Positions 36,052 through 45,115 of a DNA stretch of 64,000 nt are shown one piece after another. A program made the position numbers and the translations under genes. A model generated the notes under the pieces. It ran no database searches, was not told the origin of the DNA, and saw only the letters and a program-made list of their open reading frames with translations. How positions within the stretch are numbered: position 1 is the first letter of the stretch; every line of letters starts with the position of its first letter. Source of the stretch: Filimonas lacunae (lineage in GTDB: Bacteria > Bacteroidota > Bacteroidia > Chitinophagales > Chitinophagaceae). The stretch covers positions 6,576,823 to 6,640,822 of the forward strand of contig NZ_AP017422.1 in the NCBI RefSeq assembly GCF_002355595.1. The letters run 5' to 3'.

Positions 36052-37611
36052 TTATTTAGGAATTACCCACCCCTTGTTGGTTTTTATCACCTGTACCATG
36101 TTGCTTAAAGCGCTTTCGTTATTGTTCCAGTCGATGCAGGATATAGCGATGTAGCAGTTTTTCCAGTCGTAAGGGATGTCGTTTGCAAAAATGTTAAAAC
36201 TGGTTTTGTCAAATTTGATGTTATTCACCATCATACGGGGTTGCTTACCCAATACCTCGGGCGTATTACTGAAATACACCACAAGGCTTTTGATAGATTC
36301 CGAAGTATCAGACAGTTGTGCATCAATCTGGATAAAGGGGTTATTGGCAAACTTAGGCTCACTTTCCCGGTAGTTGACAATATCCACTCTGCCCGGCGGA
36401 ATGCTGTCTAACCATTTCATAGGAGGAATAATAGCCGGGAAACGGTAATACCGGGTGCGTAAACTGTCGTTCCACCCATTGGCATTACTTTCAAAAGTTT
36501 TGCTGCTAAAGAAGATACTGCCCTGTACATTATCATATTGACGCAGCAGGTCTATCTGGTCGGGAATCTGGTGTTTATCACGCCATGCGGCATTGGTGCC
36601 GGCCCGGTAAATACCATGCCCGATATACAGGTGACGGCCATAGGTATGCTGGCTCCACCAATCGAGCAGGGTTTCGTAATCGCATAATTTATGATCAATT
36701 TCCCAGTAAAGCTGCGGGGTAACATAATCGATCCAGCCTTTTTTCAGCCATAATAATATATCTGCATACAGCTCGTCGTAGTTACTCAGGCCCGCGCGGG
36801 TATCGCTGCCTTCGGGGTCTTTGCTTTTATTCCGCCATACACCAAAGGGACTGATGCCGAATTTTATTTCGGGGTTCACCTCCTGGATAGTCCGGTGCAA
36901 ACGCACAATAATGCTATCACAATTGCTTCTGCGCCAATCTGCTTTATTTAAGCCGGCAGGGTTATTTTTTTTATAAGAAGCATTATCGGGAAACTCTTTG
37001 CCATCGATAGGATAAGGATAAAAATAATCATCCATATGCACGCCATCTACCTCGTAACGCTCCACCAGGTCACGTACAATTTTTTCTACGTGATCAATTA
37101 CTTCCGGGCGTCCGGGGTCGAAGTATTTTACAGTACCGTAGTTGATAAACCAGTCGGGATGCTGGCGGGTGATATGATCGGGGGCTACCGATGATTTACC
37201 CAAATGAAACACCGCCCTGTAGGGGTTTAACCAGGCATGAAACTCCATGCCACGCTGGTGGGTTTCTTCAATCATAAAAGCCAGTGGATCGTAAAAAGGC
37301 GAAGGCGCCTGCCCCTGATGGCCGCTAAGGTATTCGCTCCAGGGCTCGTAATCGGAAGGATAAAATGCATCAGCGGCGGGACGAACCTGCATAACAATCG
37401 CGTTCATTCCATTACGCTGATGCAAATCTAAAATGCGTATAAACTCTGCCTTTTGTTGTTCTACCGACAGGCCTTTTCTACTGGGCCAATCAATATTTTC
37501 AACAGTGGCAATCCATACACCTCTGAACTCGTATTTGGGAGAATATTGTGCTACACCGGAAACCTGGCAAATGGCTAGCAACAAACATGCGAAAAGACAC
37601 TTACACTTCAT
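36052..37611 (-). CDS. Secreted GHL10 (DUF187, YngK-like) glycosyl hydrolase
   Basis: 519 aa. A signal peptide (1-21, ending GVAQ) precedes a TIM-barrel domain: KYEFRGVWIATVENIDWPSR, MNAIVMQVRPAADAFYPSDY, EPWSEYLSG, HAWLNPYRA, EVDGVHMDDYFYPYP and FGISPFGVWRN. Acidic residues in VDGVHMDDYF are typical of the active site. A C-terminal beta domain (about 425-519) ends it. The family (glycosyl hydrolase-like 10) acts on peptidoglycan or other glycans; the substrate here is unknown. It lies between marR and the DegT gene with short gaps, so the four genes 39181-34786 may share a transcript. Confidence 0.92.
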   Translation of the reverse strand: MKCKCLFACLLLAICQVSGVAQYSPKYEFRGVWIATVENIDWPSRKGLSVEQQKAEFIRILDLHQRNGMNAIVMQVRPAADAFYPSDYEPWSEYLSGHQGQAPSPFYDPLAFMIEETHQRGMEFHAWLNPYRAVFHLGKSSVAPDHITRQHPDWFINYGTVKYFDPGRPEVIDHVEKIVRDLVERYEVDGVHMDDYFYPYPIDGKEFPDNASYKKNNPAGLNKADWRRSNCDSIIVRLHRTIQEVNPEIKFGISPFGVWRNKSKDPEGSDTRAGLSNYDELYADILLWLKKGWIDYVTPQLYWEIDHKLCDYETLLDWWSQHTYGRHLYIGHGIYRAGTNAAWRDKHQIPDQIDLLRQYDNVQGSIFFSSKTFESNANGWNDSLRTRYYRFPAIIPPMKWLDSIPPGRVDIVNYRESEPKFANNPFIQIDAQLSDTSESIKSLVVYFSNTPEVLGKQPRMMVNNIKFDKTSFNIFANDIPYDWKNCYIAISCIDWNNNESALSNMVQVIKTNKGWVIPK

Positions 37612-37637
37612 ACGGCGAAGATAGCCGGAATGAGGGG

Positions 37638-38099
37638 CTAAACGCTAACTCCGGAACGCATTTTATCTAATAAGGTGTTAAGTTCCATGGCCTCTTCTTC
37701 GGAAAGCGAGGATGCTACCATATGATCCAGCTCGTGATTCCTGGAATCGAGTCGCTCCAGTAACTCCAAGCCTTTTTCATTGATAAGAATATCTACCAGA
37801 CGCTTGTCGGTAGTACACTTACTTTTACTTACCAGCCCCTTGGCCAGTAACCTGTCTACAATACGGCTGGTATCACTCATTTTGTCCAGCATGCGCTCTC
37901 TTATCTGCAGCGTGCTTAACGGCTTGGGACTACCACGTAATATCCGCAGAATGTTATATTGCTGCGGGGTAATATCTTCCGGCTCCAGAAATTTTTTCTG
38001 GTTATCCGTTATCCATCCCGAAGAGTAGAGAATGTTTACCATTACTCTTTGGTACTCATTTCGAAAGCGGGGTTGCTGAATGGCACTGTTTATGTTCAT
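37638..38099 (-). CDS. MarR-family transcriptional regulator
   Basis: 153 aa from the ATG at 38099; an upstream in-frame start (38162) would overlap the radical SAM gene and add unlike residues, so it is rejected. The winged-helix core is visible: DITPQQYNILRILRGSPKPL, STLQIRERMLDKMSDTSRIV, DRLLAKGLVSKSKCTTDKRL, then the wing VDILINEKGLELLERLDS. Family members usually repress their own gene and nearby genes and release DNA on ligand or oxidant binding; the Cys in SKCTTD could be redox active. A candidate operator overlaps 38134-38154. Confidence 0.9.
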   Translation of the reverse strand: MNINSAIQQPRFRNEYQRVMVNILYSSGWITDNQKKFLEPEDITPQQYNILRILRGSPKPLSTLQIRERMLDKMSDTSRIVDRLLAKGLVSKSKCTTDKRLVDILINEKGLELLERLDSRNHELDHMVASSLSEEEAMELNTLLDKMRSGVSV

Positions 38100-38133
38100 A
38101 AAAGGTACTGTTTCGGTTTTAAACGAACAATAT

Positions 38134-38154
38134 AATAAAGTTAGTTGCTTTATT
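38134..38154. promoter_or_regulatory. Candidate MarR operator
   Basis: Perfect inverted repeat AATAAAG-7 bp-CTTTATT begins 35 bp upstream of the marR start and overlaps the stop codon of the radical SAM gene. Arm length and spacing suit a MarR dimer. Confidence 0.45.
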
Positions 38155-39181
38155 CCTCCCACACTTTAAGCCCTTCGCTGCAGTTGGCGCAGATATCTAT
38201 ATTTTTTCTGCTGGTCATCAACTCTTTCCTGAACTGGCGATAGTTATCGTTGTTCCACACTTGCTTAAAAGACTGCATTTTGATATTGCCCAGCTGATGC
38301 ATGGCATCTTTATCAAAACAACAGGGAACAACCAAACCATCCCATGTAATCACGTTGGCATGCCAAAGCTTCCAACAATGGTTGCTAAGGCCGCTTTTGA
38401 TAGTCATGTTGCCGTCTTTATCTTTCTTATACCGGCTGTATTTATCTAGTGAGGGTATTAACTGATTGGGGTCGTTTTCGTAGTCGTACACCTGTGCCGT
38501 TTTAAAACGTACCTGGTCTACTCCTATTTCCCTGGCCAGCTTTTTCACATCTTCTACCTGATGCTCGTTAGGCTTTACCACCAGGAACTGGAAAAACACA
38601 AAAGGCGTTTTGCTGTTGAGTTCTTTTTTCCACTTCACAATATTACGGGCACCTTCCAGTACTTTTTCCAGCTTGCCACCTACCCGGTACGACTGATACA
38701 CATCCTGCGTAGTTCCGTCGATGGAAATAATTAACCTGTCCAGCCCGCTTTCTACCGTTTTCCGCGCTTTTTCGTCGTTAAGATAGTGTGCATTCGTGGA
38801 AGTGGCGGTATAAATCCCTTTATCATGGGCATATTTTACCATTTCCAGGAAATCGGGGTTTAAGAACGGCTCGCCCTGAAAGTAGAAGATCAGGTATAGC
38901 AATTCTTTATACACATCGTCAATAGTTTCCCTGAAAAAGTCTTTTTTTAACATGCCGGTAGGACGCGTAAATTCACGCAGTCCGCTGGGACACTCCGGGC
39001 AACGCAGGTTGCAGGAAGTAGTTGGCTCGAAAGAAATGGATACGGGATAGCCCCACTGAACCGGCTTACCAGTTAGTTTACTTACTTGGTAACTGCTAAA
39101 CACCTTTGCGGCATTCCATAGGCGCCTGGGCGTAAGTTTAGTTAGAAGGTTAACGCTATCGTTGAAATTAAAGTAAGGCAT
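38150..39181 (-). CDS. Radical SAM protein with SPASM domain
   Basis: 343 aa from ATG 39181 (MPYFNFNDS...); the longer frame from 39229 overlaps the lysozyme gene and is rejected. The radical SAM motif is CNLRCPECPSG (CxxxCxxC) near residue 60, followed by FYFQGEPFLNPDF and IISIDGTTQDVYQSYR. A C-terminal SPASM-type cluster has CWKLWHANVITWDGLVVPCC, FDKDAMHQLGNIKMQSFKQV and ICANCSEG. Enzymes of this group modify peptides or other substrates by radical chemistry, with an extra [4Fe-4S] cluster. No precursor peptide gene is visible next to it. Substrate unknown. Confidence 0.9.
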   Translation of the reverse strand: MPYFNFNDSVNLLTKLTPRRLWNAAKVFSSYQVSKLTGKPVQWGYPVSISFEPTTSCNLRCPECPSGLREFTRPTGMLKKDFFRETIDDVYKELLYLIFYFQGEPFLNPDFLEMVKYAHDKGIYTATSTNAHYLNDEKARKTVESGLDRLIISIDGTTQDVYQSYRVGGKLEKVLEGARNIVKWKKELNSKTPFVFFQFLVVKPNEHQVEDVKKLAREIGVDQVRFKTAQVYDYENDPNQLIPSLDKYSRYKKDKDGNMTIKSGLSNHCWKLWHANVITWDGLVVPCCFDKDAMHQLGNIKMQSFKQVWNNDNYRQFRKELMTSRKNIDICANCSEGLKVWEE

Positions 39182-39198
39182 GATATGTTTGTAAAAAT

Positions 39199-39978
39199 AT
39201 GGCAAAAAACAAGACCCCGGAAAAATCACGCAAAGGAGGACGCTTTATAACTGCTTTTTTGGCTGCCGCAACCCTATCCTGCATTGCCTGGTGGTTAATT
39301 GATTTATGGACCAGCGAACAAGGATTCGAACATTATGCCAATTTTGGGATTGACATTCCTAAAGGGTATGATATGCATGGTATTGACGTAAGTAAATACC
39401 AGGGCAATATTAAATGGCACGATGTGAAGCAGATGCGCGTGCGGGATGTTCGCGTGGGATTTGCCTTTATTAAAGCCACAGAAGGTTTGTGGAACACCGA
39501 CCGCCAGTTTAACCGCAACTGGCAAAACGCACGTGAAGCGCGTATGCCCCGGGGCGCTTATCACTTTTTTCTGCCCACCAAAAGCGGGAAAGGCCAGGCC
39601 GAACATTTTATCAGCACGGTAAAACTGCTGCCTGGCGACTTACCTCCTGTACTGGATATTGAGCAGCTATATGGCGTAAAGGCAGAAGTGATGCGGCGCG
39701 AAGCGAAAATATGGCTGAAAATGGTGGAAGACGCTTATGGCGTAACCCCTATTATATATACCTATGTGAATTTTTACCAGAATTATATGGGGAAGGAATT
39801 TGACGATTACCCATTATGGGTAGCCCATTATATGCAACCTCAACGCCCACGTATTGCCCGCGACTGGCTTTTCTGGCAACACAACGAAACAGGGCTGGTG
39901 AACGGCATTCGCACCCGTGTAGACTTCAATGTGTTTAATGGAGATTCTACTGATTTTAGAAAGCTACTGGTAGATTAA
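39199..39978 (+). CDS. Membrane-anchored GH25 lysozyme (muramidase)
   Basis: 259 aa. A basic N-terminus and transmembrane anchor (about 15-36, FITAFLAAATLSCIAWWLID) hold a GH25 catalytic domain: MHGIDVSKYQGNIKWHDVK, FAFIKATEGL, NRNWQNAREARMPRGAYHFF, LPPVLDIEQLYG, IIYTYVNFYQNYM and DYPLWVAHYM. The conserved Asp and Glu residues of the family are at DIEQ and GIDVS. It cleaves peptidoglycan glycan strands, probably for cell-wall remodelling or predation/defence. It is divergent from the radical SAM gene with only 17 bp between starts. Confidence 0.93.
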   Translation: MAKNKTPEKSRKGGRFITAFLAAATLSCIAWWLIDLWTSEQGFEHYANFGIDIPKGYDMHGIDVSKYQGNIKWHDVKQMRVRDVRVGFAFIKATEGLWNTDRQFNRNWQNAREARMPRGAYHFFLPTKSGKGQAEHFISTVKLLPGDLPPVLDIEQLYGVKAEVMRREAKIWLKMVEDAYGVTPIIYTYVNFYQNYMGKEFDDYPLWVAHYMQPQRPRIARDWLFWQHNETGLVNGIRTRVDFNVFNGDSTDFRKLLVD

Positions 39979-40011
39979 GCATACAGGCACGCTTCTATGC
40001 CCTGAATGTAA

Positions 40012-40045
40012 AAGAGCAACCAGCCCGATGTGGCTAATTGCTCTT
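40012..40045. terminator. Hairpin between convergent lysozyme and rtcB genes
   Basis: AAGAGCAA ... TTGCTCTT outer arms with an inner AGCC/GGCT stem, located between the two stop codons, so it can serve both directions. The flanking T-tract is weak. Confidence 0.5.
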
Positions 40046-40061
40046 GTTACTGATGAGGTAG

Positions 40062-41513
40062 TTACTCCCCTTCTTCTGGTGTTTTCCGGGTAGGCTTCCA
40101 ATTAGCAGCTCCCGCTCCGTCCATTTTTACAATGCGTGGATAGAACTTGCCAATGGTATTTACTAACTGTTTTTGTGCAGCCATCACTGCGTCAATATCC
40201 TTATAAGCAAAAGGCGCTTCATCCAATCCGCCGCTCAGCAGGGTTACATGATGCTTTCGCAACTCGGCCTGCAAGGCGCTATGTGTGGTGGAAGTGGCAG
40301 CATGCGAGCGGCTGAATTTGCGTCCCGCACCATGCGATGCAGATGCTATAGAAGCAGGTTCACCCTTGCCTTTTACAATGTAGCCTGGTGCAGTCATAGA
40401 ACCGGGAATAATACCCAGCACATCTTTACCAGCTGGTGTAGCCCCTTTACGGTGCACTATTACTTCCCGCCCTTCATGTATCTCTTTCCAGGCAAAATTG
40501 TGGTGGTTTTCAACAATACGCAACGGCTTTCGTCCAAGTTGTTTTGATAGTTTTTGGTGTATAACATCGTGGCAGGCCTTGGCATAATCACCCGCCAGGT
40601 TCATAGCCAGCCAGTATTCTATCCCTTCCTGTTCATCCAACGATAACCACGAAAGATTTTGTGCTGCGGAAGGCAGTAGCCGTTTTTGCCTGGCTACTTG
40701 TGTATAATGGTTAGCAACGGTTGCTCCCAAACCACGGGAACCTGAGTGAGATAGTATGCCCAGGTATTTACCTGCCGGCACCTGTAGTACGGCATCGGCT
40801 TCTTCAATCACCACTTCGCCAAATTCAACAAAGTGATTACCAGAACCAGAGCTACCTAACTGCCTGGCTGCTTTCGCCTGCAATTGCGTTAATATATGCA
40901 GATCGTTAAACAAAGGACTATCCAGCACTTCATGCTCAGTACCCTGTTCAAATTCACGACCGGTACCAAACAAAGTGCTTTTTCGCAAGGCCTGCACCAG
41001 AAAGGGTTCTTTCCTGGTTAAGTCTCTCACATCAATATCGTAAATGCTTAAACACATGCGGCAGCCAATATCCACGCCTACCGCATAGGGAATAACCGCA
41101 TTGTCTGTTGCCAGCACTCCGCCAATAGGTAAGCCATACCCCGCATGTGCATCGGGCATTAAAGCCCCCGCTACCGTTACAGGCAGCCGGGCCGCGCCAT
41201 TCATTTGCCGGATAGCAGCTTCTTCTATAAAATCAGCGCCAAACACATTATAGTGCAGCCCATTTTCAGGCAGCTCTATTTGTGATTTTTCTTCCGGCAC
41301 CTCTTCCATCAGCTCATTTGCTATTTTACACAACACATCATTATTAGCAAATGTGTTGGGAGCTGAAAGAATGTTTTTTAATATATCCAGTGCCGCTTCT
41401 TTAGTATAATGTTTGTAATGCTTTTCCATTACCTGCATGGCGATACTTACCACCGGGCCTTCTTCGTAGCCTAATGCCCGTATCTCCTTTGCTTTTAAAT
41501 TTAACCTTGCCAT
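40062..41513 (-). CDS. rtcB: RNA-splicing ligase RtcB
   Basis: 483 aa. Key family segments are present: AGALMPDAHAGYGLPIGGVL, YAVGVDIGCRMCLSIY with the metal-binding Cys, GSSGSGNHFVEFGE, LSHSGSRGLGATVANHY and the guanylate-accepting His region SIASASHGAGRKFSRSHA. It joins RNA ends carrying 2',3'-cyclic phosphate or 3'-phosphate to 5'-OH, using GTP and manganese. Length is typical for the longer bacterial form. It ends a minus-strand operon of slipin, AAA ATPase, unknown protein and RtcB. No RtcA cyclase, RtcR regulator or archease gene is visible in the window. Confidence 0.95.
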   Translation of the reverse strand: MARLNLKAKEIRALGYEEGPVVSIAMQVMEKHYKHYTKEAALDILKNILSAPNTFANNDVLCKIANELMEEVPEEKSQIELPENGLHYNVFGADFIEEAAIRQMNGAARLPVTVAGALMPDAHAGYGLPIGGVLATDNAVIPYAVGVDIGCRMCLSIYDIDVRDLTRKEPFLVQALRKSTLFGTGREFEQGTEHEVLDSPLFNDLHILTQLQAKAARQLGSSGSGNHFVEFGEVVIEEADAVLQVPAGKYLGILSHSGSRGLGATVANHYTQVARQKRLLPSAAQNLSWLSLDEQEGIEYWLAMNLAGDYAKACHDVIHQKLSKQLGRKPLRIVENHHNFAWKEIHEGREVIVHRKGATPAGKDVLGIIPGSMTAPGYIVKGKGEPASIASASHGAGRKFSRSHAATSTTHSALQAELRKHHVTLLSGGLDEAPFAYKDIDAVMAAQKQLVNTIGKFYPRIVKMDGAGAANWKPTRKTPEEGE

Positions 41514-41586
41514 TGTACCACTAGTATTCCTCTTCTTTCAGTTGTTCCAGCATTTGGAGAAGAGGTATTTTTTTATACGTAATCTG

Positions 41587-42252
41587 TTAAAAATCATAGA
41601 TGCAACGTCTTGTGTTGCAACCATATTGAATTTTCATGAGCTTCTTATCCCAGTTTCTTTGCGTAAATATTTCATCAATCTCCTGCAACCGCTGCTCTAT
41701 CACTTCGTCCCTGATGCGCGTTCGGGTAATCATATGAGGACGTATACGTAAAACAAAACGCCACTTTTCTTTCAGTACATACTTATAATATTGAAAAGTG
41801 CCATTCCTGTCTACTACCTGTGCCTGGTAAAACTGGTTCCTCTCTTTTGGAGTAAGCTTCCATCTTTTAATATCATGTTCTGAAAGCGAATGAACATGCT
41901 GTTCTACCGGCCCCCATTTATAGCGTCCTTTCTTTTTCTTTTTTTGAAAGAAGCTTTTGTCATGGTGATATACAGTAGTATTCACCATTTGAAGTATACG
42001 TTCATAAAACGCAGCATCTTTACTTCTTGCCACATCTTCCCTTAATACAAAAGACCTTTTGTACCCACGCATTACCGGTGGACGTAGTTCCATCCATCCC
42101 AGGTTATTTTGCTGTTCATACAAAGCATCTTCTGCCCTCCTCAACGCCAATAGTTTCTTTTCAAAATCTTTTCGCTTAATGCGATTCTTTTGACGTTCAG
42201 TACGCATTCTAAAACATTGCAGATCTATAGCCTGCAAAAATTCGTTGTGCAT
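41587..42252 (-). CDS. Hypothetical basic protein in the rtcB operon, 221 aa
   Basis: I do not recognise a family. The product is strongly basic and helix-rich at its N-terminus (RMRTERQKNRIKRKDFEKKL, LALRRAEDALYEQQNNLGWM), then carries a poly-Lys patch (FFQKKKKKGRYKW), followed by a hydrophilic C-terminus with VLKEKWRFVLRIRPHMITRT and two Cys/Arg-rich residues near the end (YGCNTRRC). Features fit an RNA- or ribosome-binding protein. It lies 73 bp before rtcB and 116 bp after the AAA gene. A poly-A/T stretch inside the gene (minus strand A-rich codons) is a possible slippage site, but the frame is intact. Confidence 0.7.
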   Translation of the reverse strand: MHNEFLQAIDLQCFRMRTERQKNRIKRKDFEKKLLALRRAEDALYEQQNNLGWMELRPPVMRGYKRSFVLREDVARSKDAAFYERILQMVNTTVYHHDKSFFQKKKKKGRYKWGPVEQHVHSLSEHDIKRWKLTPKERNQFYQAQVVDRNGTFQYYKYVLKEKWRFVLRIRPHMITRTRIRDEVIEQRLQEIDEIFTQRNWDKKLMKIQYGCNTRRCIYDF

Positions 42253-42368
42253 GTTTCACCTTTTGATACCGTTTCATCAATACACTATCCCGTAGTGTGT
42301 TTTGTGCCATTAGGAGGAATATGTTATAGACTTTCATTTTGCAATGTTTTAGAATGGTGAAAAATGTA

Positions 42369-43448
42369 TTAAGCAGATTGTTGGGAAGTATGGTTTCTAA
42401 AACCAATTACCTGCACCTGCTTGTTGTCGAATTCTACCTCGTTCTGGTTGCTGATTTCGGCGAGGGTCATAGGCTGGTCTATTACCTTGTTAAAACCCAG
42501 ATGATTACTTAACTGCTGGGCTTTAGCTGTACTTAGTTTGCCAAATTCGTATCGCGCAATCAGCCTTCCTTTTCTGAGCAAGGCACTATCTACCAGGGTT
42601 AAGGCGCTATTGAATGTGCATATCAATTGCACGTTCAGAAAATCGGCCAGTAGCCCATCGGAAATGTTTAATAGGTTAGAAACGGCCGAACTGCTGTTAC
42701 TTCTTCTGTCCATGATGATGTTTTCGGCATCTTCAATCACCACTACCGTATTAGGATTTTTAATGAGCAGATCGATAAATTCGGGGTTCATTAAATTACC
42801 TGCCACATTGGGCGACAGAAACAGTACACGCTTCTTTAATTTACAGATGAGATAACGGAGATAGGTGGTTTTACCGGTACCCGGCAAACCATGCAGCAGT
42901 ACAATTCCTTTATCGTTCTTTTTGTTTAAACGGGTACGGATTAACTCATCTACCTGTTTAAAATCGTCTTCATAGAAAAGATCAATATTCAGTTTTGTAC
43001 GCTTTATCTCCATCGACTGTAAGCTTAAACCGGAATTGCCTGTTACAATGAGGTTAATTTCCAGCGGCTCGCGTTTTTCGCGTTCTTTAAACTGATGAGA
43101 TAAAGCTGCCACCTGCATCACAAATTCACTTTGAGTGCCATTGTGTAAAATTTCACAATAGCTTTCTTCAAATTCTATGATACAATTGTTGGCGAGTATT
43201 ACCACCGTTTTATCAAATTCAAACGCTTTACGTTTAGGCTTGTACCATCTGTATTTATGTGTAGATCTTATGAGGTCTTTAAATTTTTCGCAAAAGGCAT
43301 CGTATAGCTTTTCTCCATTTACACTGTTAATACAGTCTACACTGGGTAATTGCTTAAAGCAAAACCAGTACAGTGTGTTTACCTCCAGGAAGTAGTTATC
43401 AAAAAGCTTGTCTATATTAATATTTTCGCCTTCGTATAAATTGTTCAT
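42369..43448 (-). CDS. BCS1-like AAA+ ATPase
   Basis: 359 aa. The N-terminal 170 residues are an unclassified domain, partly beta-rich. The AAA core begins around residue 180: Walker A GLPGTGKTTYLRYLIC, Walker B NTVVVIEDAENIIMDRRSNS, sensor-type QLICTFNSALTLVDSALL and an Arg finger in LLRKGRLIARYEFG. The pattern of a short AAA core next to an N-terminal domain, without further domains, is like BCS1/bacterial homologs that remodel membrane proteins. In this operon it sits between slipin and the unknown protein, and membrane association through slipin is plausible. Biochemistry unknown. Confidence 0.85.
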   Translation of the reverse strand: MNNLYEGENINIDKLFDNYFLEVNTLYWFCFKQLPSVDCINSVNGEKLYDAFCEKFKDLIRSTHKYRWYKPKRKAFEFDKTVVILANNCIIEFEESYCEILHNGTQSEFVMQVAALSHQFKEREKREPLEINLIVTGNSGLSLQSMEIKRTKLNIDLFYEDDFKQVDELIRTRLNKKNDKGIVLLHGLPGTGKTTYLRYLICKLKKRVLFLSPNVAGNLMNPEFIDLLIKNPNTVVVIEDAENIIMDRRSNSSSAVSNLLNISDGLLADFLNVQLICTFNSALTLVDSALLRKGRLIARYEFGKLSTAKAQQLSNHLGFNKVIDQPMTLAEISNQNEVEFDNKQVQVIGFRNHTSQQSA

Positions 43449-43564
43449 ATAATATTTATTGAAACAGAATAATGGATAGATTTTCTATTGTATGTCTATC
43501 CTTCGCTATTTCATTACCAAAGCACGCATAGTGGTAGTTTTTATTTTTAAAACAAGTTGTTTTG

Positions 43565-43590
43565 AAACAGGCTATAGAAATAGCCTGTTT
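43565..43590. repeat. Hairpin between slipin and AAA genes
   Basis: Perfect 11-bp stem AAACAGGCTAT, loop AGAA, ATAGCCTGTTT, within the 153-bp gap. On the minus strand it is followed by CAAAACAA, not a T-run, so it may be an attenuating or stabilising structure rather than a full stop. Confidence 0.6.
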
Positions 43591-43601
43591 GTTTTAAGGG
43601 T

Positions 43602-44705
43602 CTATTTTTGGGTCACAAAAATCTGGCGCAGCTGATCAATTAACACACCGTTGCCGCTAAGGCTGATAGTGTTAATTTTATCTGCAATCTTTTCTACGTA
43701 CTCCATTTCTTTTAACTTAAACAGCATCCCGTTTTCTTCCATCAGCTTTGCAGTATTCAGTAAGCTACGGGTGCTGGCAGTTTCTTCGCGCCGCATAATA
43801 GTGTTGGCTTGTGCCTTTTTCTCAGCAACCAGCACCTGGTTCATAATATCCCTTACATCGCCCGGCAATATCACATCCCGCATACCAAAACTGGTTACAG
43901 TTACACCCAGCGTATCGGTAGTTGCAGCAACGGCCTTTATAACAGTAGCACTCATCATATCCTTTCTTTCCAGTAACTCGTCCAGAGAAAGGGTTCCGAT
44001 GTATTCACGCAATGCCAATTGAAAGGCCAGGTATAACTGGCGCTCATAATCTTTGTTATGCAGCAACGCAGTTTCTACGTTATTTACCAGGTAGGTGGCA
44101 TGGGCATTGACACGCAGCGCTGCTTTATCACGGGTTAAAATTTCCTGGCCGTTTATTTCCAGTTGTTGCTGCCTGGTATCCACCTTTTTTACCTGAATAG
44201 GCTTAAACCCTTTCCACCAGTAATACACACCACTTGCCAGCTGTTGTATATACTGCTCGTTTACAAACAAAAGCGCCTTTTCGTAGCTTTCTACTAGCAC
44301 GTTTTTGATGAAAGGAGCCAGTAAAGCGCTGGTAAAAGCATCCTCGCCAATAGGCTCGGTGATTTCCGGCTTACTGATATCTGCTTTAACAAAGTCGTAC
44401 ACTATCGGGCTGTTTTTCCAATAAGTGTAACGGCCTGCGGTAAGCACTTCTTTTAGTAATCCGTTCTCGTAGCGCAGTACCAATTCAGTACTTTTCACTT
44501 CTACTACCTGCAATGCTTCTTTTAATATATTATCCTGCAGAAGCACGTTTAATTCGCATGACGGATAAAACGGCTTTGTGATATCATACATTTTTATGGT
44601 CTGTGACCATGTAATCCAATAAGTGCCCTCGGTTAACATTTTCTGGTAAACTCCATTCCTGAATACCAGTGCTACTTCCAGGGCTTCGATTTTTACCCTT
44701 TTCAT
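43602..44705 (-). CDS. Slipin (SPFH/band 7) family protein
   Basis: 367 aa. Two band-7 like halves are visible: KIEALEVALVFRNGVYQKML and VVEVKSTELVLRYENGLLKE, both followed by G.YTYWK or G.YYWWKG. The core then runs RINGQEILTRDKAALRVNAH-type strands into the coiled-coil helices QVLVAEKKAQANTIMRREET. No strong N-terminal transmembrane anchor is visible, which is unusual compared with classic slipins. Slipins form membrane scaffolds. Their genes are known near RtcB RNA-repair loci in other bacteria. It is the first gene of the operon, transcribed from the non-coding island upstream. Confidence 0.85.
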   Translation of the reverse strand: MKRVKIEALEVALVFRNGVYQKMLTEGTYWITWSQTIKMYDITKPFYPSCELNVLLQDNILKEALQVVEVKSTELVLRYENGLLKEVLTAGRYTYWKNSPIVYDFVKADISKPEITEPIGEDAFTSALLAPFIKNVLVESYEKALLFVNEQYIQQLASGVYYWWKGFKPIQVKKVDTRQQQLEINGQEILTRDKAALRVNAHATYLVNNVETALLHNKDYERQLYLAFQLALREYIGTLSLDELLERKDMMSATVIKAVAATTDTLGVTVTSFGMRDVILPGDVRDIMNQVLVAEKKAQANTIMRREETASTRSLLNTAKLMEENGMLFKLKEMEYVEKIADKINTISLSGNGVLIDQLRQIFVTQK

Positions 44706-45115
44706 ATAAGTTGTTTTTTAAAGATTCATTTAATAAAAGCCAGAGCCGTTTACCCGGTTGAACAATACGGATGTATTGTATTTGCAAGGTTATACTGTAT
44801 AATTCCTGCATGATAGCAGTCTTTTGCAAGACAGCATCCTATACATTGCACTATCCAGCGATCGTCTTACCTGTTACAATACATGCAAAGTGTTATTCCA
44901 CCTCAGACCAACGCCCTTCCCCCAAAGATTGCCGGCTGTGGGTATAACAACCCTGGCTTTATTTGCATCTTTTTTTCGCAGTGATGCCACTGCGCATTGT
45001 TCAGCATTTTACAACTGAATTAGAATGAGCCATCGTTTTCAGTGATGGGGTTGTTAAGGTTTTCAATCTTAACGATACACACTTGCTCTTTCCAATATGA
45101 GCTCCACGAACAGCC

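Noticed and set aside
38100-38162. Upstream start of MarR
   Set aside because: Would overlap the radical SAM stop and a candidate operator, and adds residues unlike MarR.
42209-42406. Minus-strand 65-codon frame between the AAA gene and the basic protein gene
   Set aside because: Overlaps both neighbours and has no recognisable feature.
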